From positions 1-64,000 of the forward strand of contig SUTU01000011.1 in assembly GCA_015152525.1 (NCBI GenBank): a stretch of DNA of 64,000 nucleotides, read 5' to 3'. Below the pieces are notes generated by a model that ran no database searches, was not told the DNA's origin, and saw nothing but the letters and a program-made list of their open reading frames with translations. The translations under genes and the position numbers were made by a program. Shown here in pieces: positions 35,047 through 44,356 of the stretch; within the stretch, counting starts at the first letter, position 1, and every line of letters begins with the position of its first letter. Source of the stretch: Cyanobacteria bacterium SIG28 (GTDB lineage: Bacteria > Cyanobacteriota > Vampirovibrionia > Gastranaerophilales > Gastranaerophilaceae).

Positions 35047-35988
35047 TTAATCTTTTAATTCCATTTTCTTAATTCGAATTTGGATATCTTCCAAAAGTTT
35101 TCTATTTATAGACATCAAATCACCAATAACAGCAACAATACTTAATTGCACTGAAGTAACCAAAAATAATGATGCAAATATAAGCGATTGAATATGCCCG
35201 TTTCCGTCAGAATTAAAATAGAAAAACAAAAACCGGCTTACAAGAATTAAACCGAGAATAAAAAACAATCCTGCAATAGATATAAAAAATCTAAACGGTC
35301 TATAAACAATAAACATCCTTATAACGGTTTTCATCGATTTAAAAACATAGTCAAAAATATTTTTTACCAATTTTGACTCTCTTAGTTTATCATTGACATT
35401 AATAGGAACAGATTCTACTCGCAAACCTTTTGCACCTGCCTGAATTAGTGTTTCCATAGTATAAGTATAATTGTCAAACACGTTAATTTTTAAAGCTGCA
35501 TCCCTTGAAAAAGCTCTAAAACCACTTGGTGCATCTTGAACTTTCGTTGAAGAAAATAATCTCAAAACTGCAGAACCTGCTTTTTGCAATATTTTTTTCA
35601 AAGGTGAAAAAGATTTTATATTAAGTACATCACGAGCACCTATTACAATATCCGCATTTCCTTCTAATATTGGTTTAACTATGTTTTCAATATCTTTTGC
35701 ACAATACTGATTATCAGCATCGGTATTTACAATTATATCAGCACCTCGTCTTAAACATTCTTGAATACCTGAACGAAAAGCATTTGCTAAACCTTTATTA
35801 TGAGTTAATTCTAAAACACATGCACCCCATTGTTTTGCCAGCATTGAAGATTTATCTGTTGAACCGTCATCTATTACCAAAACCTCTATAATATCAATTC
35901 CTTGTATCGATTTAGGAATATCATTAAGGGTTGCAAGTATAGTTTTTTCCTCGTTATAACAAGGTATTTGTATTATTAATTTAACCAA
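35047..35988 (-). CDS. GT2 family glycosyltransferase with two C-terminal membrane segments
   Basis: DPM1-like GT2 domain at 1-220: IQIPCYNEEKTILATL, DDGSTDKSSMLAKQWGACV, the DxD-type NTDADNQYCAKDIE and APSGFRAFSRDAA. Two hydrophobic segments follow (about 235-258 and 267-290), as in polyprenyl-phosphate sugar transferases. It probably loads a sugar onto undecaprenyl phosphate for the divergent GT39-like protein at 36069. The start is TTG with AAGGAG 7 bases upstream. Confidence 0.85.
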   Translation of the reverse strand: MVKLIIQIPCYNEEKTILATLNDIPKSIQGIDIIEVLVIDDGSTDKSSMLAKQWGACVLELTHNKGLANAFRSGIQECLRRGADIIVNTDADNQYCAKDIENIVKPILEGNADIVIGARDVLNIKSFSPLKKILQKAGSAVLRLFSSTKVQDAPSGFRAFSRDAALKINVFDNYTYTMETLIQAGAKGLRVESVPINVNDKLRESKLVKNIFDYVFKSMKTVIRMFIVYRPFRFFISIAGLFFILGLILVSRFLFFYFNSDGNGHIQSLIFASLFLVTSVQLSIVAVIGDLMSINRKLLEDIQIRIKKMELKD

Positions 35989-35989
35989 T

Positions 35990-36037
35990 TTTACACTCCT
36001 TAAAACTTATTGTACAATAGATAACAAGAGGAAGCAA
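35990..36037. promoter_or_regulatory. Overlapping divergent promoters sharing a palindromic -10
   Basis: TATTGTACAATA (36008-36019) gives TACAAT on both strands. The plus strand has TTTACA (35990-35995) 17 bases before it; the minus strand has TTGCTT (plus 36032-36037) 17 bases before it. Both promoters cannot be used at once, so the two glycosyltransferase genes may be mutually limiting. Confidence 0.5.
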
Positions 36038-36068
36038 ATATACTTAAACAAGGAAGAGAGAGAATAGT

Positions 36069-37505
36069 TTGTTTATTTTTTTTATAACTATTTTAGGTTT
36101 AGCATTTAGGCTTATTAATATTGATAAACCGGAAGGTTTGTGGAACGACGAGTATGTAAGTTGGTTTGTAGCTTCAATACCTTTTGGCGAAGGTTTCTGG
36201 CAAGAAATCCTAAAACAGTGTCATATGCCTCTGTATTATTTATACCTAAAACCTTTTACCGGATTTAGTGATATTGTGCTTAGACTAACTTCCGTTCTGC
36301 CTTCAATTTTAGCCATTCCTGTTATGTATCTTATAGGAAAAGAGTATTCAAAAAATATTGCTAAAATTTCAGCACTCGTTACTGCAGTCTTACCTTTTCT
36401 TGTTTATTACGCTCAAGAAGTTCGATTTTATTCTCTATTATTTTTATTTAGTGCAATATGCCTCCTATACACTATTAAACTGACTAAAGGTGAAAAAAAA
36501 CTTTGCGGTTACTTAGTATCTGCCGGCTTAGTATTATCGACACACGTTTTAGGAATAATTTACGTATTTTTTACTGCTTGTTACATTTTTATAAAAAAAA
36601 GAGCGATTAATAAAAAAATTATAGTCGGGCTTTTATTAGGATTAATTATAATAATACCTCTTGGTATAAATATCTTAAAAATGCTTTCGTATTCTCAATG
36701 GTGGGGTAATTTTTCCTACACTAACATTTTATTTTTGTTTAGTGATTTTTTATCACCAATTCTCACTAATAACATCAATGCACCAAGAACTTTTTTCTAT
36801 AACCAAAACTTTATATTTAATCTGTTTTTAACAATACCGACACTTTTAGCAGTACTCGGAATAAGTTTCGGGATAAAAAAAGAAAAAGGACTTGCTTTAC
36901 TTGTTCTTGGTGTTATTTTAATAATGTCAATATTATCTTTTAACGGTATCATTGTTTTTATAACCAAATACTCAATGGAAATCTTGCCAATATTAATTTT
37001 GTTATTTGCAATAGGCGCTTCTGATAAAAAATATATTTGGATAACTTACGTAACAATATTAATTTTATCTGCACTTTTTATATTTTATCCATCTTATCAA
37101 AAGCGTTCAGAAGGTCATAAACTTGTATGTGATATTATAAACAAACAAAATCCTGATAAAATAATCTACACATACTATGACGAAAACAGATTTAAAAAAT
37201 ATCTAAATCAAAATTATAAATCTCTTGATATCAGTAAAACTTATCGTTTTGAATATGTTAATTCTGTTTCAAAAATATTTGATAATGTTAATTCAGGCGA
37301 AAAAGTTTCGATAGTTTTTCTTGATAGTGTAAGCTTTTTACCGGAAAATTATATTGAAAAAGCCAAAGAAAATAATGTACCTGAGATGTTTATTACTTTC
37401 TCTATAATAAGAAACTCTTTAACTAACGAAATTAAAAAAAGAGGTACTGATATCAACATTGAACATAACGGTAGTTGGACCGTAATCACTGCAATATATA
37501 AATAA
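36069..37505 (+). CDS. GT39/ArnT-like membrane glycosyltransferase
   Basis: About 10-12 membrane segments in 478 residues. The first loop has the acidic pair in KPEGLWNDEYVSW, as in lipid-linked-sugar GT-C enzymes, and AQEVRFYSLLFLFSAICLLY is the common family signature. A soluble C-terminal domain (about 355-478) follows. It probably transfers a sugar from a polyprenyl carrier to a surface molecule. The start is TTG with AAGGAAG upstream. Confidence 0.82.
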   Translation: MFIFFITILGLAFRLINIDKPEGLWNDEYVSWFVASIPFGEGFWQEILKQCHMPLYYLYLKPFTGFSDIVLRLTSVLPSILAIPVMYLIGKEYSKNIAKISALVTAVLPFLVYYAQEVRFYSLLFLFSAICLLYTIKLTKGEKKLCGYLVSAGLVLSTHVLGIIYVFFTACYIFIKKRAINKKIIVGLLLGLIIIIPLGINILKMLSYSQWWGNFSYTNILFLFSDFLSPILTNNINAPRTFFYNQNFIFNLFLTIPTLLAVLGISFGIKKEKGLALLVLGVILIMSILSFNGIIVFITKYSMEILPILILLFAIGASDKKYIWITYVTILILSALFIFYPSYQKRSEGHKLVCDIINKQNPDKIIYTYYDENRFKKYLNQNYKSLDISKTYRFEYVNSVSKIFDNVNSGEKVSIVFLDSVSFLPENYIEKAKENNVPEMFITFSIIRNSLTNEIKKRGTDINIEHNGSWTVITAIYK

Positions 37506-37571
37506 TTAAATCTCTATTATTGTACATTTAAGATACTTTTTGCTAATATATAGTAAATAGGGGAGTATTCT

Positions 37572-40253
37572 ATGGCTGATAAAAAGACCTTGATATTGAT
37601 AGACGGACACGCTTTAGCTTTTCGTCAATATTATGCATTGGAAAGAACTGCAATGAAAAATTCAGAAAACCAACCCACTTGGGCTGTTTACGGTTTTTTT
37701 AAAGCAATTTTTGATTTGCTTACAAAAATCAAGCCGGATTTTATCGCCGTTGCTTTTGATGTCGGCAGACAAACTTTTCGTGTTGAAAAATATGAAGAAT
37801 ACAAAGCGAACAGGGAAGCCATGCCGGATACTCTCAGATGTCAAATAGGTACCATAGTAGAAGGACTGCAGGCTTTTGATATACCTATATACACAAAAGA
37901 AGGATATGAAGCCGATGATGTAATCGGTACGATTTCTTGTATTGCAGCCAATAACGGGCATAACACCTTAATCCTAACAGGCGACCAAGACAGTTTTCAA
38001 TTAATTGATAAAGAAGGTTGTGTAAAAGTTTTAATCCCTTCTAAAGGTGAACTGATTGAATATAACTGGGAAAAAGTTTATGAGAAACTTGGTGTATATC
38101 CTAATCAAGTAATTGACTATAAAGGGTTAAGAGGTGATACTTCTGATAATATCCCAGGTATAAGAGGTATTGGTGAAAAAACAGCGCAAAAACTATTAAA
38201 TCGTTATCCTAATTTGGAAGAACTTTTGGCTGATTGTGAAAACATTCCGGAAAAAGCTATCAAAGAAAAAATTTGCACACAAAAAGATGTTGCAATTTTA
38301 TCAAAAGAACTGGCTACAATAATCAGAGATGTTGATATTGATTTTGATATAGAAAAAGCTTCCGTTGCTCTGCCTCAAATAGAAAAAGTTTCAGCATTTT
38401 TGAGAAAAATGCAGTTTTACAGTTTTATTAAAAATATTGATAAAATTTTATCCTCATTTTCTAAAGAAGAAACGCCAAAAGGTGAAAATTTAAGCCTTTT
38501 CACTCAAGTTCAAAATCCTTCAGGAAACGTTGTTCAACAAAGCTTATTCACGCAAGCTATTAAAGAAACTGTAGATGATACAAGTTTTGAATACATAACT
38601 ATTAATAAGGATAACTTGGAAGAGTCTTTAAATAATCTAAAATCTTCAAAAAGAATTGCCATAAGATATTTTTCTAAAGATGATAAAATTACACACGTTG
38701 GTATATGTAACGGGAAAAACTACTATTTCTCAGAAAATTTTATTTCAGAACTGAAACCAATAATAGACTCAAAAGAAATTAGCAAAATACAATATGATGC
38801 AAAATCGGATTATCATTTGCTTGTTAATAACGGATTTAATCCTCAAGGTTTCGAATATGATGTTCTTTTGGCAAGTTATGTAAAAGATCCAAACCGTAAA
38901 CACACACTTGATGCACAGGGATTAGATTTTCTTAATCATATAATTTCAAACACTGATAATCAGGAAATTCTTGTTTGCGACGAAGCTTACACTATCTACA
39001 ATTTATATGATTATTGGAAAAATAACCTAGAAAAAGCAGAACAAGAGCTACTTTGTAACATAGAAATTCCATTAACAGAGGTTCTTGCTAAAATGGAACA
39101 CACCGGTGTTGCTATAGATACGGAATATTTAAACGAGTTATCCTCTTTTATGACAGAAAAATTGGCAGAACTCGAAGATTTAATTTACCAACTTGCCGGT
39201 GAAACTTTTAATATTAATTCACCAAAACAAGTTGCAGAAATTCTTTTTGATAAATTAGAATTAAAAACTAAAAAGAAAAAATCTCGTTCTACAAGTGCAG
39301 AAGTTTTAGAGGAACTGGCTGAAGAGTATGAGATTTGTGAATATATCCTTGAGCATAGAAAATTTTCTAAACTAAAATCTACTTATACAGATTCTTTACC
39401 TGCTCTGATTTCAAAAAGAGACGGTAGAATTCACACTACTTATAATCAAGCTTTGACAGTAACCGGCAGATTGTCATCTTCAAACCCTAATCTTCAAAAC
39501 ATTCCGATACGAACAGAAGAAGGAAACAAAATCAGAGCTGCTTTTTGCGCACAAGATTCTGAAAGTTTAATACTTTCTGCGGATTACTCGCAAATTGAAT
39601 TAAGACTTTTAGCACATGTTTCAGGTGATACCCATTTAATAGAAGCATTTAGGTCAGGTGAAGATGTACACACAATTACTGCATCAAAAGTTTTTGGTGT
39701 TGATATTAATGAAGTTACTAAAGATATGAGAAGAAAAGCTAAGGCTGTCAATTTCGGAATTGTTTACGGGCAATCAAAATATGGCTTGGCCAAAAACTTA
39801 GGAATTTCGAACTCGGAAGCACAAGAGTTTATTGACAAGTATTTTGACTCTTATCCTAAAGTAAAAAACTACATGGATGAAAAAAAAGAATTTGCAATAA
39901 TAAACGGATACGTTGAAACTATTTTTGGTAGAAAAAGATATTTAGCAACAGAATTAGCCAGTCCAAATTTTCAAATCAGAGAGTTTGCTCAAAGAGCTGC
40001 TATAAATCAACCACTTCAAGGAACAGCTGCTGATTTAATAAAAATGGCAATGATTGAAGTTGATAAAAAACTTACTGAAAAAAATCTAAAAACTAAGATG
40101 ATTATGCAAGTTCATGACGAATTAGTCTTTGAAGTTCCAAATTCAGAACTCGAAGAAGTCAAAAAACTTGTTCTCGAAGCTATGGAACTTAATCAGCCAC
40201 TAACCGTTCCGCTTGAAGTTGACATAAACTGCGGAAGCTCTTGGAAAGAATAA
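37572..40253 (+). CDS. polA: DNA polymerase I
   Basis: 893 residues in three parts. The 5' nuclease (1-290) has intact metal ligands in DGHALAFRQYY, YEADDVIGT, LTGDQDSFQL and GDTSDNIPGIRGIGEKTA. The 3'-5' exonuclease fold (about 340-480) seems degraded: the DxE that opens Exo I is replaced by IAIRYFSKDD. The polymerase (500-893) has motif A ADYSQIELRLLAHVSGD, motif B RRKAKAVNFGIVYGQS and motif C MQVHDELVFEV. It is therefore probably a repair polymerase without proofreading. ATG after GGGGAG. Confidence 0.96.
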   Translation: MADKKTLILIDGHALAFRQYYALERTAMKNSENQPTWAVYGFFKAIFDLLTKIKPDFIAVAFDVGRQTFRVEKYEEYKANREAMPDTLRCQIGTIVEGLQAFDIPIYTKEGYEADDVIGTISCIAANNGHNTLILTGDQDSFQLIDKEGCVKVLIPSKGELIEYNWEKVYEKLGVYPNQVIDYKGLRGDTSDNIPGIRGIGEKTAQKLLNRYPNLEELLADCENIPEKAIKEKICTQKDVAILSKELATIIRDVDIDFDIEKASVALPQIEKVSAFLRKMQFYSFIKNIDKILSSFSKEETPKGENLSLFTQVQNPSGNVVQQSLFTQAIKETVDDTSFEYITINKDNLEESLNNLKSSKRIAIRYFSKDDKITHVGICNGKNYYFSENFISELKPIIDSKEISKIQYDAKSDYHLLVNNGFNPQGFEYDVLLASYVKDPNRKHTLDAQGLDFLNHIISNTDNQEILVCDEAYTIYNLYDYWKNNLEKAEQELLCNIEIPLTEVLAKMEHTGVAIDTEYLNELSSFMTEKLAELEDLIYQLAGETFNINSPKQVAEILFDKLELKTKKKKSRSTSAEVLEELAEEYEICEYILEHRKFSKLKSTYTDSLPALISKRDGRIHTTYNQALTVTGRLSSSNPNLQNIPIRTEEGNKIRAAFCAQDSESLILSADYSQIELRLLAHVSGDTHLIEAFRSGEDVHTITASKVFGVDINEVTKDMRRKAKAVNFGIVYGQSKYGLAKNLGISNSEAQEFIDKYFDSYPKVKNYMDEKKEFAIINGYVETIFGRKRYLATELASPNFQIREFAQRAAINQPLQGTAADLIKMAMIEVDKKLTEKNLKTKMIMQVHDELVFEVPNSELEEVKKLVLEAMELNQPLTVPLEVDINCGSSWKE

Positions 40254-40256
40254 AAT

Positions 40257-41342
40257 TTATTTATCACTAAGAACTTCTTCGCAAATGTTAGTTTGAGGTT
40301 TATATTCATATTCTGATATAGAAATATCTTTAATAATTTTTGAACGTTTTTTGCGATACAACATATCAATAAAAGCTTCTAGGCGTGTAATAAATCCGGC
40401 TTCACCTGTATGTTCATCAATAGTTAGAGATAACATCGGTTTTCCGGATTCTTTTGCTTTACGCATTATGCGTTCAATCATCAAAGAATCAGGACCGCAA
40501 CCAAAAGCATTCAAGGTAATTATTCCATCAATCTTATTATCTTTTAAATAATGACCTGCAGTTCCTGTCATTTCATGCTCATTCGCCCAATATTTACGTT
40601 GTCCTAAAGATGCAATACCTTCTGACATTTGTTCATCTGTCAATTGTAATGAAGTGTGAACACTTACATCCATTGCTTCAAGCTTATCAAAAATTTTCAT
40701 ACAAGCACGTTCATCATAAATATTGTAGCCGTGAGAAACCAACGCAATATGTATCGGATGAGCTTTTGCATTTGCTTCTATCAAAATCTTGCCTTGCAAA
40801 GCGTTGGACAAAGCTTTTTTATAACTTAAGCCAGCTCTCATCATTACCAAGAAATTGTTATAAACTTTCCATCCTTGCTTTGAAGCTTGTTTTATTTTAT
40901 CTAAGTCTGTTATCCCAAACGGTGCCACAGTTTCTTGCAAAAATTCATACAAACCTTGTTTCTTTGCAGACTTATCAAGAGTTGCTTCTATAATATTAAA
41001 ATCACCTTTTACAACATTTCTTACCAAATCCGGCAAACCTCTGATTTTAGAACAATTGTAAATTTTCGGTGCAATTGATTGCAAAGACGGTACAAATATA
41101 TTTTTAACACCTTTTTGGTTTATTAAGTTTAAAATATGACCTAAATATATTTTTATAGGAAGACAAGTTTCAGTAACAACAAGTGCTGAACCTTCTGACA
41201 TTGTTTGTTTTGTAGTCGGGTCAGACAAAATAATTTTAAACCCCAAAGCAGAAAAGAAGCCGTGCCAAAAAGGATAATTTCCATAATATGACATCCCTCT
41301 TGGAATTCCGATTACTAACTCTTGTAAATTTTCTGTCGCCAT
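40257..41342 (-). CDS. DUF2229 / acyl-CoA dehydratase activase-related protein
   Basis: A 361-residue protein of the COG3580/DUF2229 type, related to activators and subunits of 2-hydroxyacyl-CoA dehydratases. Visible are IGIPRGMSYYGNYPFWHGFF, TETCLPIKIYLGH, NAFGCGPDSLMIERI and LTIDEHTGEAGFITRLEAF; the cysteines may bind an Fe-S cluster. The CoA-dehydratase partner is not in the window and the actual role is unknown. AAGGAAG precedes the ATG. Confidence 0.82.
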   Translation of the reverse strand: MATENLQELVIGIPRGMSYYGNYPFWHGFFSALGFKIILSDPTTKQTMSEGSALVVTETCLPIKIYLGHILNLINQKGVKNIFVPSLQSIAPKIYNCSKIRGLPDLVRNVVKGDFNIIEATLDKSAKKQGLYEFLQETVAPFGITDLDKIKQASKQGWKVYNNFLVMMRAGLSYKKALSNALQGKILIEANAKAHPIHIALVSHGYNIYDERACMKIFDKLEAMDVSVHTSLQLTDEQMSEGIASLGQRKYWANEHEMTGTAGHYLKDNKIDGIITLNAFGCGPDSLMIERIMRKAKESGKPMLSLTIDEHTGEAGFITRLEAFIDMLYRKKRSKIIKDISISEYEYKPQTNICEEVLSDK

Positions 41343-41419
41343 TTTATACTTCCTTAAAATTTGTAAAATCAGTCTGCTTAACTATACTAACCCGAAAATA
41401 ACGTTTTGTCATCATCGGA

Positions 41420-41448
41420 TTGAACAAATGTAAACTTACTGTTATAAT
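41420..41448 (+). promoter_or_regulatory. Promoter of ruvC (predicted leaderless)
   Basis: TTGAAC (41420-41425), a 17-base spacer and TATAAT (41443-41448). The ATG begins at 41455 after exactly six T, so the mRNA should start on the ATG; no Shine-Dalgarno is present. Confidence 0.7.
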
Positions 41449-41454
41449 TTTTTT

Positions 41455-41928
41455 ATGAAAATTTTGGGAATAGATCCGGGTATGGCAATTGTTGGCTATG
41501 CACTGGTTGAAACAGAAAATGAAAATATAGAACTTTTAACATCAGGCTCAATACAGACTGATAAAAGTTTGAATGACTCTAAGCGATTATTAGAAATTTT
41601 TAATGATCTGTCAACAATTGTAGAAAAATACAAACCGGATTGTGCTTCTGTAGAACAATTATTCTTTTTCAAAAATCAAAAAACGATTATTCCCGTTGCA
41701 GAAGCTCGTGGCGTTATTTTAACTGTTTTAGAAAAATATAATATACCAACATATAGCTATACGCCAATGGAAGTTAAGCAAGTCTTAACCGGTTACGGTC
41801 GTGCAGAAAAAAAAGAAGTTGAACAAATGGTTAAACTAAGTTTGGGTGAAAATACTAAATTCCCAAAATTAGATGACACTGTTGATGCAATAGCTATCGC
41901 AATATGCCACACCAGAAGTGCGTTTTAG
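41455..41928 (+). CDS. ruvC: Holliday junction resolvase RuvC
   Basis: Homodimeric endonuclease cutting four-way junctions. The acidic tetrad is visible: IDPGMAIVGYALVE (Asp), SVEQLFF (Glu) and the C-terminal KLDDTVDAIAIAICH (two Asp). GYGRAEKKEV is also conserved. The length of 157 is normal. There is no Shine-Dalgarno because a strong TATAAT lies 6 bases before the ATG. The last 14 or so codons are repeated 342 bases downstream. Confidence 0.96.
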   Translation: MKILGIDPGMAIVGYALVETENENIELLTSGSIQTDKSLNDSKRLLEIFNDLSTIVEKYKPDCASVEQLFFFKNQKTIIPVAEARGVILTVLEKYNIPTYSYTPMEVKQVLTGYGRAEKKEVEQMVKLSLGENTKFPKLDDTVDAIAIAICHTRSAF

Positions 41929-42275
41929 AAATTCTTTGAACAAAGCCAAACTTTGTATGTGTTGAAACTAAAGTGTATCCATAAAAGTGGACAAAAAAAA
42001 TTTGGCAAAGCAAAAAAATAAAAAAACGGCTGAGCATAGCGAAGGCGTGGAAAACAATTGCGTCTTTTCTTCTTTTTTTGGTACTTTTTTTCTTCTTTGG
42101 CTCGCAAATAAAGAAGAAAAAAAGTACATATAAAACATTCGGAAACAATTATTAATACAAACACTTCAAAGTATATAAAAAAACAAGCTTACATTGACTT
42201 AATTAGCAAGACCATAACAACAATTAATTCAATAGCCATCGCCATATAGCACACCAGAAGTGTGTTTTAGAATTT
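41888..42275. mobile_element. Palindromic insertion bracketed by a duplicated ruvC 3' end
   Basis: Bases 41888-41933 (end of ruvC) recur at 42230-42275 with about 6 mismatches in 46, so the stop region is duplicated around a 300-base insert. The insert has a strong palindrome (GTACTTTTTTTCTTC near 42079 pairing with GAAGAAAAAAAGTAC ending near 42126) and a hairpin-rich block with CGGCTGAGCATAGCGAAGGCG. Both strands show open frames, but they are low-complexity Lys/Phe runs and look spurious. The 446-base gap from ruvC to the next gene contains nothing else. Confidence 0.6.
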
Positions 42276-42343
42276 ATTATTTAGATTTGTAAATATTATT
42301 TATATATTTAACAAAAAAAACTTTTTTTTTGTTTTAATTTGTG

Positions 42344-42349
42344 TATAAT
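42344..42349 (+). promoter_or_regulatory. -10 element before the kinase gene
   Basis: GTG-TATAAT with a T-rich upstream region. It lies 25 bases before the ATG at 42375 and inside a possible longer reading frame, which argues against the upstream TTG start. Confidence 0.45.
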
Positions 42350-42374
42350 AGACGAAGGAAAAGATTTAACTATT

Positions 42375-43235
42375 ATGCTACAAAATATAACACAAAATAC
42401 TAACAAATCAGTAGAAACACAATATATAACAAGACCAACTATCAATTGTGATGAACTTGAGCTTTATTTATCAAGAATTTTCGAAAAGGAATTAAACACA
42501 CCGGAATCGGTTCTTTTATCATATAATCCTTTTGTTATTAAAAAGATTGCAGGTTATTTATCTGGGAAAATTCAAATGCCTGCTTCAATAGGGATTGCCG
42601 GTGAAACAGCGAGTGGCAAATCTACTATTACAAAAGATTTAATCGATACTATCGAATCTTTTGCGACTGAATTTGGAATTGATGATTCAATCACAAGGGT
42701 TAATACTGATGACTATTATTATGACCGCTCAGAAATGGTAAAGGCTGCTGGTAGTTTTTCAGAATTTGCTAAAAATTATGATCTTGATGTACCTGAGGCT
42801 CTTGAGCTTGAGTTAATGAGCAAGCATATTAAAGAACTTTTATCTGGTAAATCAACTTACCTTCCTAAATATGACATGAGTGGTACTGCAATTCGTCATG
42901 ATAATTATACATTAGCTAAGCCTTCCAAAGTTATTATTTCGGAAGGTTTATTTACGCTTACAGACAAAGTAAAAGATGCTTTTAACTTCAAGATTTATGT
43001 TGATATTCCTGAAAAATTAAAAAGAGAAAGATTCTTTGTAAGAGCTGAAGAACGTGGATTAGGCGATTCTGCTGAACATATTTACGCAAATGCCAACAAA
43101 AAAGCAGAATTTTATATAAGACCGTGCAAAAAATATGCAGATATTGTTTTATCAGGATATGCAGACAGAATTAAATACAAAAACTTCTTAAACAAAATTA
43201 TCGGAATTGTACAAGAATTGTATTTTGCGGATTAG
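42375..43235 (+). CDS. Uridine kinase-family P-loop kinase
   Basis: A PRK/uridine-kinase fold of about 286 residues. The Walker A is GIAGETASGKSTI (about 77-89), then NTDDYYYDRSE, EALELELMSKHIKELLSG and YLPKYDMSGTAIRHDNY, the last being the substrate region. VIISEGLFTL is the Walker B. It would phosphorylate uridine or a similar small molecule; the exact substrate is not certain because the N-terminal 60 residues are not typical of Udk. ATG 42375 is chosen because a TATAAT occupies the upstream frame. Confidence 0.82.
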   Translation: MLQNITQNTNKSVETQYITRPTINCDELELYLSRIFEKELNTPESVLLSYNPFVIKKIAGYLSGKIQMPASIGIAGETASGKSTITKDLIDTIESFATEFGIDDSITRVNTDDYYYDRSEMVKAAGSFSEFAKNYDLDVPEALELELMSKHIKELLSGKSTYLPKYDMSGTAIRHDNYTLAKPSKVIISEGLFTLTDKVKDAFNFKIYVDIPEKLKRERFFVRAEERGLGDSAEHIYANANKKAEFYIRPCKKYADIVLSGYADRIKYKNFLNKIIGIVQELYFAD

Positions 43236-43348
43236 TTTATTTATTAATTATTGAAGTTTAAGTTTGCTCTGCTTAATATTTGTTAATTATTTAGGCAATT
43301 TTTCACCTTTTTGTAACTTTATTATTATATATAACTTTTCAGGTGTGT

Positions 43349-44356
43349 ATGTTAGAAGTTACGAAATACAATTATGCCGGTATTAACAATTTACCGACTA
43401 CAAATCCAATAAATTTCAAAGCTGAGTCAAGTTTGGAACGAAGTGGAAAAACAGACGAAATTGTTTTAGAAAAGCCTAAGAAAAAGAAAAAATCCTTAGG
43501 GAAAATTTTTGCAGGCATTATTGGTGTTGTAATATTAACATATGGAAGTATTGTTCTAAGACGCAAACTATCCAAGCCTAGTTTTGATGAAATTCAAAAA
43601 TGTTTTTCTCAAATTTTTGAAAAAGATTTAAGCACTGACGAAGTTAAAAATTTGATAAGTAAGTACAAAGAAATTTGTAAAACCAAAGATACTGACGATT
43701 TTGTTGAAAAAATGATTGCAGAGCTAAAAAAAGATTATGGACTCGAAAATGTTACGACTAATACTAAAGTTAATAAATTAAAAGATAACAGCATAAAAAC
43801 AGCAATGGAAAGAGTTAAAGCCGGTTCTGCAAACCCTTACGGTCAAATAGATATGAATCCCGGCACTTATAATAATACATTAATAAGAAGCACTCAGGGT
43901 GAAACCTTCGGAACGGCATTCCATGAAATGTTCCACTTAAAACAATTCTATCAAGCATATAAAGCTGATCCGGAACTATTCGCCAAATCTGTTTATGCAA
44001 ACACAAAAAAAACTGCGCCGGATGAAATTGAAAAAGCTATCAACCAAACAATAGAACTTAATAAAAAGAACGGCATAACAGTCAGCCGTGCAGAAGCGGA
44101 AAAGCTCGTCGAAGAAGGTTCTATAAAAGAGATTAGACAAACTTTAGACAAAACATACAATACAACTACCCGATTTGCAAAAGATTCAAAAGAATATAGC
44201 AAAGGTGTTGAATATATGAATAGTTATGAGAATTACACCTCATTAGAAGAAAATATGGACGACTATATGAAAAACAAGCTTGAAGAGGAAGCTTATAAAG
44301 TTTCTGACAATGCCGAAAAAATATACAAATACTTAAGCTCTATTTGGAAGCTTTAA
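43349..44356 (+). CDS. Membrane-anchored HExxH protein with N-terminal FKA tag
   Basis: Starts MLEVTKYNYAGINNLPTTNP, then INFKA (about 22-26). A lysine-rich stretch leads to one membrane segment (about 49-66, IFAGIIGVVILTYGSIVL). The rest is soluble, with TAFHEMFHLKQFYQAYKAD (about 190-208) matching HExxH. The motif, spacing and tag suggest a lineage-specific peptidase-like family related to the protein at 18049, but no known family was recognised. ATG 43349 is used; AGGTG lies just upstream. Confidence 0.65.
   Translation: MLEVTKYNYAGINNLPTTNPINFKAESSLERSGKTDEIVLEKPKKKKKSLGKIFAGIIGVVILTYGSIVLRRKLSKPSFDEIQKCFSQIFEKDLSTDEVKNLISKYKEICKTKDTDDFVEKMIAELKKDYGLENVTTNTKVNKLKDNSIKTAMERVKAGSANPYGQIDMNPGTYNNTLIRSTQGETFGTAFHEMFHLKQFYQAYKADPELFAKSVYANTKKTAPDEIEKAINQTIELNKKNGITVSRAEAEKLVEEGSIKEIRQTLDKTYNTTTRFAKDSKEYSKGVEYMNSYENYTSLEENMDDYMKNKLEEEAYKVSDNAEKIYKYLSSIWKL

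Noticed and set aside
40610-40993. 127-residue frame antisense to the DUF2229 gene
   Set aside because: Shadow; composition matches reverse-complement codon bias.
41894-42164. Two Lys/Phe-rich minus-strand frames
   Set aside because: Low-complexity translation of the palindromic insert and antisense of ruvC.
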